Positions 16,413 to 24,595 of a DNA stretch of 54,578 nt are shown in pieces. Source of the stretch: Chitinispirillaceae bacterium (GTDB lineage Bacteria; Fibrobacterota; Chitinivibrionia; Chitinivibrionales; Chitinispirillaceae); the NCBI GenBank assembly GCA_016930275.1, contig JAFGHA010000255.1:1-54578 (forward strand), given 5' to 3'. A program made the position numbers and the translations under genes. The notes beneath the pieces were generated by a model. That model made no database searches. It was not told the origin of the DNA and worked only from the letters and a program-made list of their open reading frames with translations. The first letter of the stretch is position 1; each line of letters opens with the position of its first letter.

Positions 16413-16611
16413 ACTGATGTGACTCCTGATAGATGTGTTCGGAAAGTGAAGCTATATCGTGTATATTACGCTATAGTGTTAATATACTGTCAGTTACGAG
16501 AGGTGTCAACGAATTGGAAATGTAGTATCTGTTTGAATTAAAAAGGTGCCAGGAATAAAAATATCAAACGGTTGTGACACCAGATTTTATTACCGAAAAT
16601 TCGACCTTAGT

Positions 16612-16676
16612 GAGTCGAACCCCCAATCCCGCCCTGCGGGATCTGAAGTCTTTCTCACACAAGTGAGCATCTGGCT
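16612..16676 (-). pseudogene. tRNA-like remnant next to tRNA-Arg
   Basis: GAGTCGAACCCCCAA at 16612-16626 is identical to the T-arm of the intact tRNA at 16715-16729. It is followed by an ATCCCGC-N3-GCGGGAT hairpin (16626-16642). GAGCATCTGGCT at 16665-16676 is the reverse complement of 16743-16754 in the tRNA's D/anticodon arm. The T stem on the far side no longer pairs, so this is a decayed or rearranged tRNA fragment, not a working gene. Confidence 0.5.
16626..16642. repeat. Short palindromic hairpin, copy 3 (ATCCCGC-N3-GCGGGAT)
   Basis: A seven-bp perfect stem with loop CCT. It shares its core with 2772-2790 and 13546-13560 and lies inside the tRNA-like remnant, as if the element had inserted there or formed a variable arm. 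Confidence 0.45.
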
Positions 16677-16702
16677 TTCTGAAAATTATGAAGAAACAAA
16701 AG

Positions 16703-16775
16703 CACGCCCTGAGGGAGTCGAACCCCCAACCCTCTGGTCCGAAGCCAGATGCTCTATCCATTGAGCTAAGGGCGC
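16703..16775 (-). tRNA. tRNA-Arg (anticodon UCG)
   Basis: On the minus strand this 73-nt cloverleaf has acceptor GCGCCCT pairing with AGGGCGT (one G-U at the end), D-arm GCTC...GAGC, an anticodon stem TCTGG/CCAGA around loop CTTCGGA (anticodon TCG, reading CGA), and T-arm with GTTCGACTC. The discriminator is G and CCA is not encoded (CT follows). A partial copy of its arms lies about 40 nt beyond its 3' end. Confidence 0.95.
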
Positions 16776-17056
16776 GTATGAGGAATCATAATATACTTCC
16801 TTCTCCTCACCCGCTTCCAGTGGCACCGATGCGAATCGGAACGTGTTATGCCGCAATTGCCACTAAATTCATGGCGAAAACCTCTATTTTGTTGTATGTT
16901 TTACCAGTGCAGGGGCCAGAGAATATCATCCGGTTGCGTAGCCTCCCGGCTTGATTGAACGAACATTTTTCAGTGAAGCTAGTAAATGTCGGGTATCCGA
17001 CACTTCCGTTTTTTATACCGACACTGCAACCGTGACTTTAATTTGATCCAAAATCT
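16776..17056. other. Spacer between divergent tRNA-Arg and flavoprotein gene
   Basis: This 281-nt stretch must hold the promoters of the minus-strand tRNA and the plus-strand gene at 17057. I see no hexamer pair good enough to call, and no open frame worth reporting. Confidence 0.3.
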
Positions 17057-18226
17057 ATGGTAAATAAAACTTCATATGATGTCATTATTATCGGTGCCGG
17101 TCCGGCAGGTCTCTATGCAGGAAGAGAACTTCTCGGTAAACAGTGCACTGATGTGCTCCTTCTCGATAAAAAAGCACCTTGGGAACATCCCATGCCCTGC
17201 GCCGAGGGGGTCGGGAAACTGGGACTTCATGATGCGGGACCGGTGGCAGCATCGTGGATTCGGCAGGAAATCACCACGGCAACATTTCATGCACCCAACG
17301 GAAGCACTATCAGTTATACCGATAAAAACGGCGGTTATATCATCAACCGCTCCCTTCTGCAGCAGGATATCGCCAGACAGCTGATTGCCGGTGGTATTAC
17401 AGCGTATTTTTCCTGCCGTGTCAATTCTGTTACTCCCGAAAAAAACGGCTTTCGACAGGTAATCACCGCCAACGGTACATTGTATAAAGGCCGGGTGATA
17501 ATCGATGCATCGGGACCGGTGAACTGTTTCGCGAAAAATGAACCGATCGCCTCGAACCCCGGCGACCTCGAACCTGCCTATTTTGTCTGGGTGGAAAACT
17601 ACGGTATCACTTCAGACCATATTCACATCTTCGCCGGACAGGAGATTGCTCCCGGTGGATACGCATGGATTTTTCCCCGCGGGAGCGGTGGTGCCAATAT
17701 CGGTATCGTTCTCGGGAAAAAATTGAACCGACGGGTGAACCTCAGAATATTGCTTGACAAATTTATCGAACGCAACTGCCCCGGAGCACGGATTGTGCAG
17801 CGTTTCGCCGGATCGATTCCCTGCGGCCACAAACGATCATTTCCGATCGCCCTCCCCGGTCTCATAAAAAGCGGCGATGCCGCAAGCACTGTCAACCCGA
17901 TCTCTCGAGCAGGAATTACCGAGGCGATGCACTCCGGCGTTCTCGCAGGACAGACTGCCGCCGCCATGCTCGAAGCGACCACGGAGCGCAAACGCATTTC
18001 CTGCGCCCGAACCTACGAACGGCTCTGGAATAAACGACGGGGCAACCGGCATCAGAAACTGGCGAGGTCGAAATCCGCTCTTCGGAAAGTTCCGGATGCC
18101 GACTACAACAGAGGTGCCGAAACACTTTCCGGAATTCCTCTTCCGGAAATGACCATGTCAAAAATTTTCAGAGCCAGTCTGAGCCGGTTTCCCCGACTCA
18201 TCTGGGCACTTCGCCATCTGATGTAA
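17057..18226 (+). CDS. Geranylgeranyl-reductase-family FAD-dependent oxidoreductase
   Basis: This 389-residue flavoprotein has the N-terminal Rossmann motif YDVIIIGAGPAGLYAGREL (GxGxxG at 13-18). PCAEGVGK is the region after the FAD-binding fold where family members carry a C-x(n)-G signature. The central APGGYAWIFPRGSGGANIGI and the later GDAASTVNPISRAGITEAMHSG are signatures of the geranylgeranyl reductase / archaeal-lipid-reductase group. Bacterial members reduce polyprenyl chains such as quinone or carotenoid side chains; the substrate here is unknown. No Shine-Dalgarno is seen. The neighbouring GT4 gene is separated by 92 nt. Confidence 0.87.
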   Translation: MVNKTSYDVIIIGAGPAGLYAGRELLGKQCTDVLLLDKKAPWEHPMPCAEGVGKLGLHDAGPVAASWIRQEITTATFHAPNGSTISYTDKNGGYIINRSLLQQDIARQLIAGGITAYFSCRVNSVTPEKNGFRQVITANGTLYKGRVIIDASGPVNCFAKNEPIASNPGDLEPAYFVWVENYGITSDHIHIFAGQEIAPGGYAWIFPRGSGGANIGIVLGKKLNRRVNLRILLDKFIERNCPGARIVQRFAGSIPCGHKRSFPIALPGLIKSGDAASTVNPISRAGITEAMHSGVLAGQTAAAMLEATTERKRISCARTYERLWNKRRGNRHQKLARSKSALRKVPDADYNRGAETLSGIPLPEMTMSKIFRASLSRFPRLIWALRHLM

Positions 18227-18282
18227 TCCACTCATTCTGTTTACCAGAACCGTTTCATCAAATCGTCCGACCCCGTTTATTC

Positions 18283-18311
18283 TTTACGTAATTCCTTTTA
18301 AGTGCTATACT
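18283..18311 (+). promoter_or_regulatory. Extended -10 promoter of the GT4 gene
   Basis: TTTACG (18283-18288), a 17-nt spacer and TATACT (18306-18311) preceded by TGC make a good sigma-70 promoter with an extended -10. Transcription would begin near 18318, at the ATG (18319), implying a leaderless mRNA. No ribosome site is visible before the ATG. Confidence 0.55.
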
Positions 18312-18318
18312 TACCGAT

Positions 18319-19434
18319 ATGATCCCAACCGCGCTTATCCACGAATGGCTTGTTACCCTTGCCGGTGCCGAGAGTGTTCTGCAGTCGATCTACAAACTTT
18401 ACCCCGGCTCCATATACACCCTCTTTCACGATGCAGAGGCGGTACAGGGAGCAAGCTGGGAGCATGAGCGGGTATACACCTCGATTCTTCAGCGGATGCC
18501 GTTCGGCAGTAAACACCACCGGCTCTATCTACCGCTCTTCCCGATGGCCATCGAGCAATTTGATCTGCGGGAACATAAACTGATCATTTCATCCTCCTAC
18601 GCCGTTGCCAAGGGAGTACTCAACTCCTCCGATCAGCTCCATATATGCTACTGTCACTCACCCATGCGCTACATCTGGGATCTTACCTTCGAGTACCTTG
18701 AAGCCGCAGGACTTTCCCAAGGGCTGAAGAGTTTTCTGGTGAGAATGATGCTGCACTATATTCGACTCTGGGACGTGACCTCCGCCAACCGCGTGAACGA
18801 ATACGTTGCAAATTCACACTACATCGCCCACCGTATCTGGAAATGTTACAACCGGCCGGCGAAGGTAATTTATCCCCCGGTCGACGTGGACCGTTTTTAC
18901 ATCGGGAAGAACAGGGGAAACTATTTCATCACCATATCGCGGCTGGTTCCCTACAAGCGCATCGACATCATGATAGAGGCGTGCAACCTGCTCAAATTGC
19001 CGCTGGTAGTTATCGGTGACGGTCCCGGCATGAAACAGCTCAAGAAGATCGCCGGGCCGACGATCGAACTTGTCGGATACCAGTCCGCCGGGGAGGTTGA
19101 AGCGCTGCTGGCGAATGCCCGAGCCTTCATCTTCTCCGCCGAGGAGGATTTCGGTATTGTCAATGTGGAAGCCCAGGCGGCGGGGTTGCCGGTCATCGCG
19201 TTCGGCCGGGGCGGATCACTCGAAACGGTTATTGAAAACAAGACCGGTATCTTTTTCAGAGAACAGACCACCCAATGCTGCATCGATGCGATCAATGAAT
19301 TTCTGGAGAAGGAAGTTACTTTTGATCCTGAGGAAATCCGCAGCAACGCACTGCGGTTTCCCCGTTCACGGTTTGAGCAGGAGTTCAAGGCATTTGTCGA
19401 CGAAGCGTGGGAAAAATTCCCCTATAAATCCTGA
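18319..19434 (+). CDS. GT4-family glycosyltransferase
   Basis: This 371-residue GT-B enzyme starts MIPTALIHEWLVTLAGAESVL, the glycine/acidic N-terminal loop typical of family-4 mannosyl- or glycosyltransferases. YVANSHYIAHRIWKCY followed by VIYPPVDVDRF joins the two Rossmann domains. The donor domain has FITISRLVPYKRIDIMIEAC, VVIGDGPG and the EX7E motif in SAEEDFGIVNVEAQAAGLPVIAF (from about 273). It resembles WbaZ-like transferases of surface polysaccharide assembly, acting in the cytoplasm on a nucleotide-sugar donor. The acceptor is unknown. There are no other polysaccharide genes beside it. Confidence 0.92.
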   Translation: MIPTALIHEWLVTLAGAESVLQSIYKLYPGSIYTLFHDAEAVQGASWEHERVYTSILQRMPFGSKHHRLYLPLFPMAIEQFDLREHKLIISSSYAVAKGVLNSSDQLHICYCHSPMRYIWDLTFEYLEAAGLSQGLKSFLVRMMLHYIRLWDVTSANRVNEYVANSHYIAHRIWKCYNRPAKVIYPPVDVDRFYIGKNRGNYFITISRLVPYKRIDIMIEACNLLKLPLVVIGDGPGMKQLKKIAGPTIELVGYQSAGEVEALLANARAFIFSAEEDFGIVNVEAQAAGLPVIAFGRGGSLETVIENKTGIFFREQTTQCCIDAINEFLEKEVTFDPEEIRSNALRFPRSRFEQEFKAFVDEAWEKFPYKS

Positions 19435-19448
19435 TTTCCGTACTGAAA

Positions 19449-19469
19449 GGGCGGGTTTGAAACCCGCCC
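19449..19469. repeat. Palindrome GGGCGGGTTT-G-AAACCCGCCC between convergent genes
   Basis: A 21-nt near-perfect palindrome lies between the ends of the GT4 and lipoprotein genes. AGGGCGGGTTTGAAA (19448-19462) is found again in reverse complement at 22301-22315. This is a REP-like dispersed element; with no T-run it is not a standard terminator, although it may slow transcription from both sides. Confidence 0.55.
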
Positions 19470-19508
19470 CCGGCAGCGCACGTGCCGTTATTCGTAAGAG
19501 TCTTTCGT

Positions 19509-20681
19509 TTATCGCATTAGTGCAGCGGTAAATACCTGTGAGGAGGTTTTATCCGCGATACGGAACAGATACGTTCCTTCCCCGACCCGGCGGCCCGAAC
19601 GATCGGTTCCGTGCCAGAGAATACTGCTCCCTGCCACCTGACACGGACCGAGAGTCGTTATCAGATTTCCCTGCAACGAGTATACGGACACAAGCGCATT
19701 TTCCGGAATGACGGTTCCCGGGTTGATACGAACGGTCCCGGTGGTCCGGTCTGCGGTAACCCTGGTTCCTGAAAAAGAAACCCTCCCGCGCTCAGAAACG
19801 GTTCCCGCCGCGTCAACTACCGTCACCGGCATGAACGTCATGTCACCGGATTCAATACCAGTGAGCATTGGTGCCATGTCCGGACTCAGTAGAGCGATCG
19901 TCGAAATAATCGATGAGGGTTCCTGATCCATCGCACCGGTTTTCGTGAAATAATAGAGGGTATCATTCCCTTCCGTTGATCCGGCGGTAATTTTCAGAAA
20001 AACGATCACCGGAACCATGACGATACCAACCGAGTCAGGCTTTTTCAGCAGCGGATAATTCAGCAGTTCCGTCACCGATTGCATGACCGAATCGGGTACC
20101 ATTCCCGTACCCTGTACAAATGCGATCATCGAATCGAGAGCGAGTGTGGTGTCGGCCTTGCTACCCTTTTCAATAGTGATATTCACCGGTACACTGAATC
20201 CCTTCGCCTGTTCGAGATCCTCCACCGCTACCGAAAGTGTTCCGTCACCGGAAGCGCCGTGTGCGTCAACCGGGGTTCCCGCGAGAGCCGACGCGACACC
20301 GTCGTCAGCCGTTGCATCAACAGCTGAGGCCAGATACTGTGCAAGAAGGCCGGCAGCCATCTGTTCATCGACGAGACTGGTCTGCAGTGCGAGCAGATCA
20401 CTGGTGTTCATATCGTCCACCACCGCCGTTTTCACTTCCGACACTTCCCACGATTCGGGTATTCCCACCAGAAGATGAAGTGAATCGCGCGTAATATCCT
20501 TGGAGATTACGGAGCCGGCAGTATCAATATAGGTGTAAAGATTGACAAGAGCAATATCAACGGTACCGGAAGTCGTGAGGGTATCCGGATGGACCAGCAC
20601 CTGCGTCGAATCAAAACCGCTGCAGCCGATCAGCACACCGAGCACTATCGTCGCGGAAATCAGTAAAAAAACATGTCTCAT
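19509..20681 (-). CDS. Lipoprotein with C-terminal FlgD-like Ig fold
   Basis: This 390-residue protein starts MRHVFLLISATIVLGVLIGC, a signal peptide ending in the lipobox LIGC, so it is probably lipidated (by Lgt, encoded at 2925). The middle is acidic and low in Cys, with no domain I recognise. The last ~65 residues (ALVSVYSLQGNLITTLG, then SSILWHGTDRSGRRVGEGTYLFRI) match the FlgD-like Ig / C-terminal sorting-type fold common on exported proteins of Fibrobacterota and Bacteroidota. I chose ATG 20681 over the GTG at 20693 because AAGGTGGGGG then falls at the ribosome-site distance. Confidence 0.75.
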   Translation of the reverse strand: MRHVFLLISATIVLGVLIGCSGFDSTQVLVHPDTLTTSGTVDIALVNLYTYIDTAGSVISKDITRDSLHLLVGIPESWEVSEVKTAVVDDMNTSDLLALQTSLVDEQMAAGLLAQYLASAVDATADDGVASALAGTPVDAHGASGDGTLSVAVEDLEQAKGFSVPVNITIEKGSKADTTLALDSMIAFVQGTGMVPDSVMQSVTELLNYPLLKKPDSVGIVMVPVIVFLKITAGSTEGNDTLYYFTKTGAMDQEPSSIISTIALLSPDMAPMLTGIESGDMTFMPVTVVDAAGTVSERGRVSFSGTRVTADRTTGTVRINPGTVIPENALVSVYSLQGNLITTLGPCQVAGSSILWHGTDRSGRRVGEGTYLFRIADKTSSQVFTAALMR

Positions 20682-20728
20682 TGTTACCCCCACCTTGAAT
20701 GGTTAACCTGTATTCAGCGTCTGTACTT

Positions 20729-20737
20729 ATTATACCA
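20729..20737 (-). promoter_or_regulatory. Extended -10 promoter of the lipoprotein gene
   Basis: TGGTATAAT on the minus strand has a perfect -10 hexamer with the TG extension, about 48 nt before the ATG at 20681. The -35 is poor. Confidence 0.45.
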
Positions 20738-20926
20738 TAAGTATTGTTTAAAGCGTGAATTGTTCATTTATTTTGCGATTTTACGCTAAAAACACCATAT
20801 TGCAAACAAATTACCTGCCTGGAATCACGACTCTTTCCGAGTTGCCCCGGGTGACCGGTAACCGTCACCGACGACCGCACGACGATAGTCGCAAAAAACC
20901 GCCGTATACCGGTTTCTTGGATACGT

Positions 20927-20957
20927 AAAAAAAATCCGTCCTCAGACAAGGACGGAT
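20927..20957 (-). terminator. Intrinsic terminator of asd
   Basis: On the minus strand a perfect 9-bp stem ATCCGTCCT/AGGACGGAT with a 6-nt loop is followed by eight T residues. It lies about 30 nt after the asd stop codon. Confidence 0.9.
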
Positions 20958-20987
20958 AAATCCTGTTTTTACACGAAATGAGCTGTT

Positions 20988-22103
20988 TTACCGCCCCAGA
21001 TAATCGAGTACGATCTGCAGTATTCTCCGGACCGGCTCCGCGGCACCCCAGAGCAACTGGTCTCCAACGGTAAAACCGGTGAGGTACTGCGACCCCATTT
21101 TCATTTTCCGCAATCTGCCGATCGGTACCAGAAGCGTTCCGGAAACCGCCGCAGGTGAAAGATCCCGGAGGGTCGCTTCTTTCGTATTCGGAACCACTTT
21201 CACCCATTCGTGATCACTGCCGATCATCGCCGAAAGTTCATCGAGCGGCACATCCTTTGTCAATTTAATAGTAAGGGCCTGACTGTGACAGCGCATCGCA
21301 CCCACCCGTACGCAGATACCGTCGATCGGAAGCATCGTTTTCAGTCCGAGAATCTTGTTGGTTTCGGCATACCCTTTCCATTCCTCACGGGTCTGACCGT
21401 CGTCCATCGGCTTGTCGATCCAAGGAATGAGGCTCGCCGCGAGCGGAGCGCCGAAATTCTGCACCGGCATGGTATCATCCCTGAGCGCCTCGGTCACCAC
21501 TCTATCAAGCTCGAGCGCCGATGCCGCCGGATCGTTCAACGTGGCGGCAGCTTTACCGGAGAGATACGACATCTGTGCTACGAGCTCCATCATGTTCTTC
21601 GCTCCGGCTCCGGATGCAGCCTGGTACGTCATACTCGAAACCCATTCGATGAGATTTCGCCGGAAGAGCCCTGCAAGTGCCATCAGCATGAGACTGACGG
21701 TACAGTTGCCGCCGATGTAATCTCTGATCCCCGATTTGAGGGCTTCCTCAATGACATCCTGATTGACCGGATCGAGAACGATGATACTGTTTTCACTCAT
21801 ACGCAGGGTCGACGCCGCATCGATCCAGTAGCCGGTATACCCCCCGGCACGCAGTTTTTCATATACCGCGGTGGTATACGACCCGCCTTGACACGAAACG
21901 ATAATATCGAGTTTTTTAAGTTCGTTTAAATCATAAGCATCACCAAGAGGTGAAGACTGCCCGCCGTGCTCAGGTCCGGGTTCTCCAATCTGGGAGGTTG
22001 AGAAAAAAACCGCCTTAAAACCTTTGAAATCATTTTCTTCCACCATTCGTTGCATCAGAACTGAACCAACCATCCCGCGCCAGCCGATAAATCCTACTCG
22101 CAT
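20988..22103 (-). CDS. asd: Aspartate-semialdehyde dehydrogenase
   Basis: This 371-residue enzyme makes aspartate semialdehyde from aspartyl phosphate with NADPH, feeding lysine, diaminopimelate, threonine and methionine synthesis. The N-terminus MRVGFIGWRGMVGSVLMQRM is the nucleotide-binding loop of the Gram-negative-type Asd. The active-site Cys is about 134 in GGNCTVSLMLMAL, and SMTYQAASGAGAKNMMEL and GAMRCHSQALTIKL are the other signatures. Length is normal for the proteobacterial-type enzyme. It is monocistronic: TGCTATACA (minus, 22135-22143) lies upstream and a strong terminator downstream. The dapA/lysC genes are not nearby. Confidence 0.96.
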   Translation of the reverse strand: MRVGFIGWRGMVGSVLMQRMVEENDFKGFKAVFFSTSQIGEPGPEHGGQSSPLGDAYDLNELKKLDIIVSCQGGSYTTAVYEKLRAGGYTGYWIDAASTLRMSENSIIVLDPVNQDVIEEALKSGIRDYIGGNCTVSLMLMALAGLFRRNLIEWVSSMTYQAASGAGAKNMMELVAQMSYLSGKAAATLNDPAASALELDRVVTEALRDDTMPVQNFGAPLAASLIPWIDKPMDDGQTREEWKGYAETNKILGLKTMLPIDGICVRVGAMRCHSQALTIKLTKDVPLDELSAMIGSDHEWVKVVPNTKEATLRDLSPAAVSGTLLVPIGRLRKMKMGSQYLTGFTVGDQLLWGAAEPVRRILQIVLDYLGR

Positions 22104-22134
22104 ACACGTACTCCTTCAGGTAAATACTTACCCC

Positions 22135-22143
22135 TGTATAGCA
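22135..22143 (-). promoter_or_regulatory. Candidate extended -10 of asd
   Basis: TGCTATACA on the minus strand is 32 nt before the ATG at 22103. It matches the TGCTATAyT-like motif seen before other genes in the window. Confidence 0.35.
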
Positions 22144-22300
22144 TTCACGCTACCGGTACCATTCCCGGAAACGGTTCCTGTTATTTGCTCCTGCATGAGC
22201 ACCTGTCATATCGGAAAATCTGTTAAAAATACTTAACGACACTATCGGATATTTAATTTCTGATCAGAATCGGTGAAATTCGTGGACTAGTACGGGTGGA

Positions 22301-22315
22301 TTTCAAACCCGCCCT
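22301..22315. repeat. Half-copy of the GGGCGGGTTTGAAA element
   Basis: TTTCAAACCCGCCCT is the exact reverse complement of 19448-19462. The left arm (CGGGTGGA) is degenerate. It abuts the stop codon of the 22315-22737 gene. Confidence 0.45.
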
Positions 22316-22737
22316 TACTCTCTGAGGGCAACCGGAGGAGCGAGAATCTCCGACAGTATGATTCCCTTGCGAAGTAATGATTTTCTACCCGTCCGGGTAT
22401 GCCGCCCGGGTACCGGTGACAGAACGTTTCCCTGCCGGGAATCCGGAACAGACTGTTCAATGTGGTCCGGTATCTCCGGAGAAGCGGAGGAGTCCATTGC
22501 CATCGTTTCGAGGGTGCGCTCAAGTGGAGACGCTTCAGGTTCAACGGTCGTTACAGGACCCTGCATTTCCTCAAGTGCTCTCTGCAGCGCTTTTCTGAGT
22601 TCTCCCATGCCGCCACTGCGCGGTTTACCGTCCGGCGGAGCCTTCTTGGCTTTTCCTTTGACAAAAGCGCCGAAAATGATCCATATGATGAAAAAGAATA
22701 CCGGAAGTATTTTCCCTACCGAATCCATAAAATCCAT
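22315..22737 (-). CDS. Small membrane-anchored protein of unknown function
   Basis: This 140-residue protein starts MDFMDSVGKILPVFFFIIWIIFGAF, one N-terminal membrane helix, followed by a basic stretch (KGKAKKAPPDGKPR) so the remainder is probably cytoplasmic. A helical segment (GMGELRKALQRALEEM) and an acidic, proline-rich linker lead to a conserved-looking C-terminal block RKGIILSEILAPPVALRE, a motif found at the end of short membrane-anchored proteins of unknown function in other phyla. I chose ATG 22737 because GAGGTGA precedes it at good spacing and the helix begins there. It lies 233 nt downstream of the floA gene on the same strand. Confidence 0.7.
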   Translation of the reverse strand: MDFMDSVGKILPVFFFIIWIIFGAFVKGKAKKAPPDGKPRSGGMGELRKALQRALEEMQGPVTTVEPEASPLERTLETMAMDSSASPEIPDHIEQSVPDSRQGNVLSPVPGRHTRTGRKSLLRKGIILSEILAPPVALRE

Positions 22738-22970
22738 ACTGCTCACCTCGCATTGAAAAGACCACGGGATCCTTCGCAAGACCCCGCATCTGTTTTCCGG
22801 TAGCTGCAGGTACCATCCCGTTTGAACGGACATATTCCGCAACCGCTTTTGTTATCTGTTCCTCGGATTCTTTTCAGAATAAACATCTACGCATCCGAAA
22901 TCCCCCGAAGGGGAACTCAGGGGGCGCGTCCTGATCGAAGACCTGAAAAGTACCCTGTTCCGAACAGAAA

Positions 22971-23954
22971 CTACTTCGATTTCGAATCCATCGGATTCTC
23001 ACCGTTGCCGAGCGAATCACGCATCTTGGTATCAGCCATGATATTTTTCATTTTGTAATAATCCATAATGCCGAGATTTCCGCTGCGGAATGATTCTGCC
23101 ATGGCCATGGGGATCTGCGCTTCGGCTTCAACAACCTTCGCCCGCATCTCCTGTACTTTCGCCATCATCTCCTGCTCGGCGGCGATCGCCATCGCACGGC
23201 GTTCCTCCGCCTTCGCCTGAGCGATTTTTTTATCCGCCTCGGCACGATCGGTCTCAAGCTCGGCTCCGATGTTTTTTCCGACATCGACATCGGCAATGTC
23301 GATGGAAAGAATTTCAAAAGCGGTCCCGGCATCCAGCCCCTTTTCAAGTACCCGTTTCGAGATGGAATCAGGATTTTCAAGCACTTGTTTGTGATTGGTG
23401 GCTGAACCGATGGTCGTGACGATTCCCTCGCCGACACGGGCAAGCACCGTCTCTTCACCGGCGCCACCTACCAAACGGTCGATATTCGCACGAACCGTTA
23501 CCCGGGTAATCGCCGTCAACTGAATACCGTCTTTGGCCATCGCCGCGACACGCGGAGTTTCAATGACCTTCGGATTGACACTCATCTGCACCGCCTCCAA
23601 CACATTACGCCCGGCAAGATCAATCGCCGCAGCCCGTTTGAACGGCAGGGGGATATTCGCCTTATCGGCGGCAATGAGGGCCTGCACCACCCGCAGAACA
23701 TTACCTCCGGCAAGAAAATGTGATTCCAGATCATCGCTCCTTATTTCAATCCCGGCTTTTACCGCCATGATTTTCGATTCCACGATGAGTTTGGGCGGTA
23801 CTTTACGGAAACGCATAAACACGATGTTGAGCAGACCTACTCTTGCCCCCGAAATGAGCGCCTGCATCCAGAGTGAAAACGCCGATCCGACAAAGAAAAA
23901 GACGATCAGCCCGATAACCGAAAAAAACAGCAGCAAAACCACATTGACGTTCAT
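22971..23954 (-). CDS. floA: Flotillin-like protein FloA
   Basis: This 327-residue membrane scaffold is of the YqfA/FloA type, which organises functional membrane microdomains. The N-terminus holds one or two hydrophobic segments ([38 protein letters not shown]). The body has the FloA signatures [43 protein letters not shown] and [26 protein letters not shown], then a long Ala/Glu-rich helix ([21 protein letters not shown]) for oligomerisation. The ATG at 23954 has AAAGGA seven bases upstream; the GTG at 23960 is the alternative. It follows two nfeD genes, the normal flotillin operon arrangement. Confidence 0.94.
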   Translation of the reverse strand: MNVNVVLLLFFSVIGLIVFFFVGSAFSLWMQALISGARVGLLNIVFMRFRKVPPKLIVESKIMAVKAGIEIRSDDLESHFLAGGNVLRVVQALIAADKANIPLPFKRAAAIDLAGRNVLEAVQMSVNPKVIETPRVAAMAKDGIQLTAITRVTVRANIDRLVGGAGEETVLARVGEGIVTTIGSATNHKQVLENPDSISKRVLEKGLDAGTAFEILSIDIADVDVGKNIGAELETDRAEADKKIAQAKAEERRAMAIAAEQEMMAKVQEMRAKVVEAEAQIPMAMAESFRSGNLGIMDYYKMKNIMADTKMRDSLGNGENPMDSKSK

Positions 23955-24073
23955 GCACACATCCTTTCAATAATTGGATAGTCGATTACAGATGAATATA
24001 GGATTCGCGGTACTGAAATAGAAAACCCCCGTCTGAAAAAGATCACGGTGCGGAGGATGAATACTGATTAATA

Positions 24074-24595
24074 TCAAACGTCCGGTTGCGGATCTCCGGC
24101 AGCAACTTCCTTTTCCGGAGGACATTGTTTTACCACGATACGATTGCCTTCAACAGAAACAACCACCAGACATGCCCCTTTCTGTATGAAACTGCCCTGA
24201 CTTACCACATCATATCGTTTACGATTGATTATGGCGCTGCCGGCAGGATGCAGATCGGTTACCGCTTCTCCCGAAGCACCGACAAGCATCTCCCACTCAG
24301 GCGGCTGTGACCGGCCCTGCGCATCCGAGGCAAGCGATGACCGCAACGTTACCGGAGAAGCGGCGAGCAGCTTCATTCCAACCACCACGAGCACCGGAAT
24401 AAGACAGAGGTCGATAACCGCAAGTGTGACCCCGGCCATAGTCGATACATGGGCGAACACCGAATACAGCGAATACCCGAACAGTCCCAGTGCCGCCACC
24501 GTCAGCAATCCCATCGACGGCACGATGAATTCAGCGATGATTACCGCTACGCCCAACAGCTGAAAAATAACCGGGATGAGCAGTTTTCCAGCCAT
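24074..24595 (-). CDS. Short NfeD-like membrane protein
   Basis: This ~173-residue protein has about four hydrophobic segments (LLIPVIFQLLGVAVIIAEF and following), then a C-terminal OB-fold NfeD domain (LVGASGEAVTDLHPAGSAIINRKRYDVVSQGSFIQKGACLVVVSVEGNRIVVK). Such short NfeD proteins partner flotillins. The upstream gene's TGA and this ATG share a base (TGATG), so translation is coupled; GTG 24598 is an alternative start. It lies between the NfeD protease and floA. Confidence 0.9.
   Translation of the reverse strand: MAGKLLIPVIFQLLGVAVIIAEFIVPSMGLLTVAALGLFGYSLYSVFAHVSTMAGVTLAVIDLCLIPVLVVVGMKLLAASPVTLRSSLASDAQGRSQPPEWEMLVGASGEAVTDLHPAGSAIINRKRYDVVSQGSFIQKGACLVVVSVEGNRIVVKQCPPEKEVAAGDPQPDV

Noticed and set aside
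22104..22314. Lysine riboswitch upstream of asd
   Set aside because: The leader between the candidate promoter (22135-22143) and the ATG is only about 25 nt, too short for a lysine aptamer.
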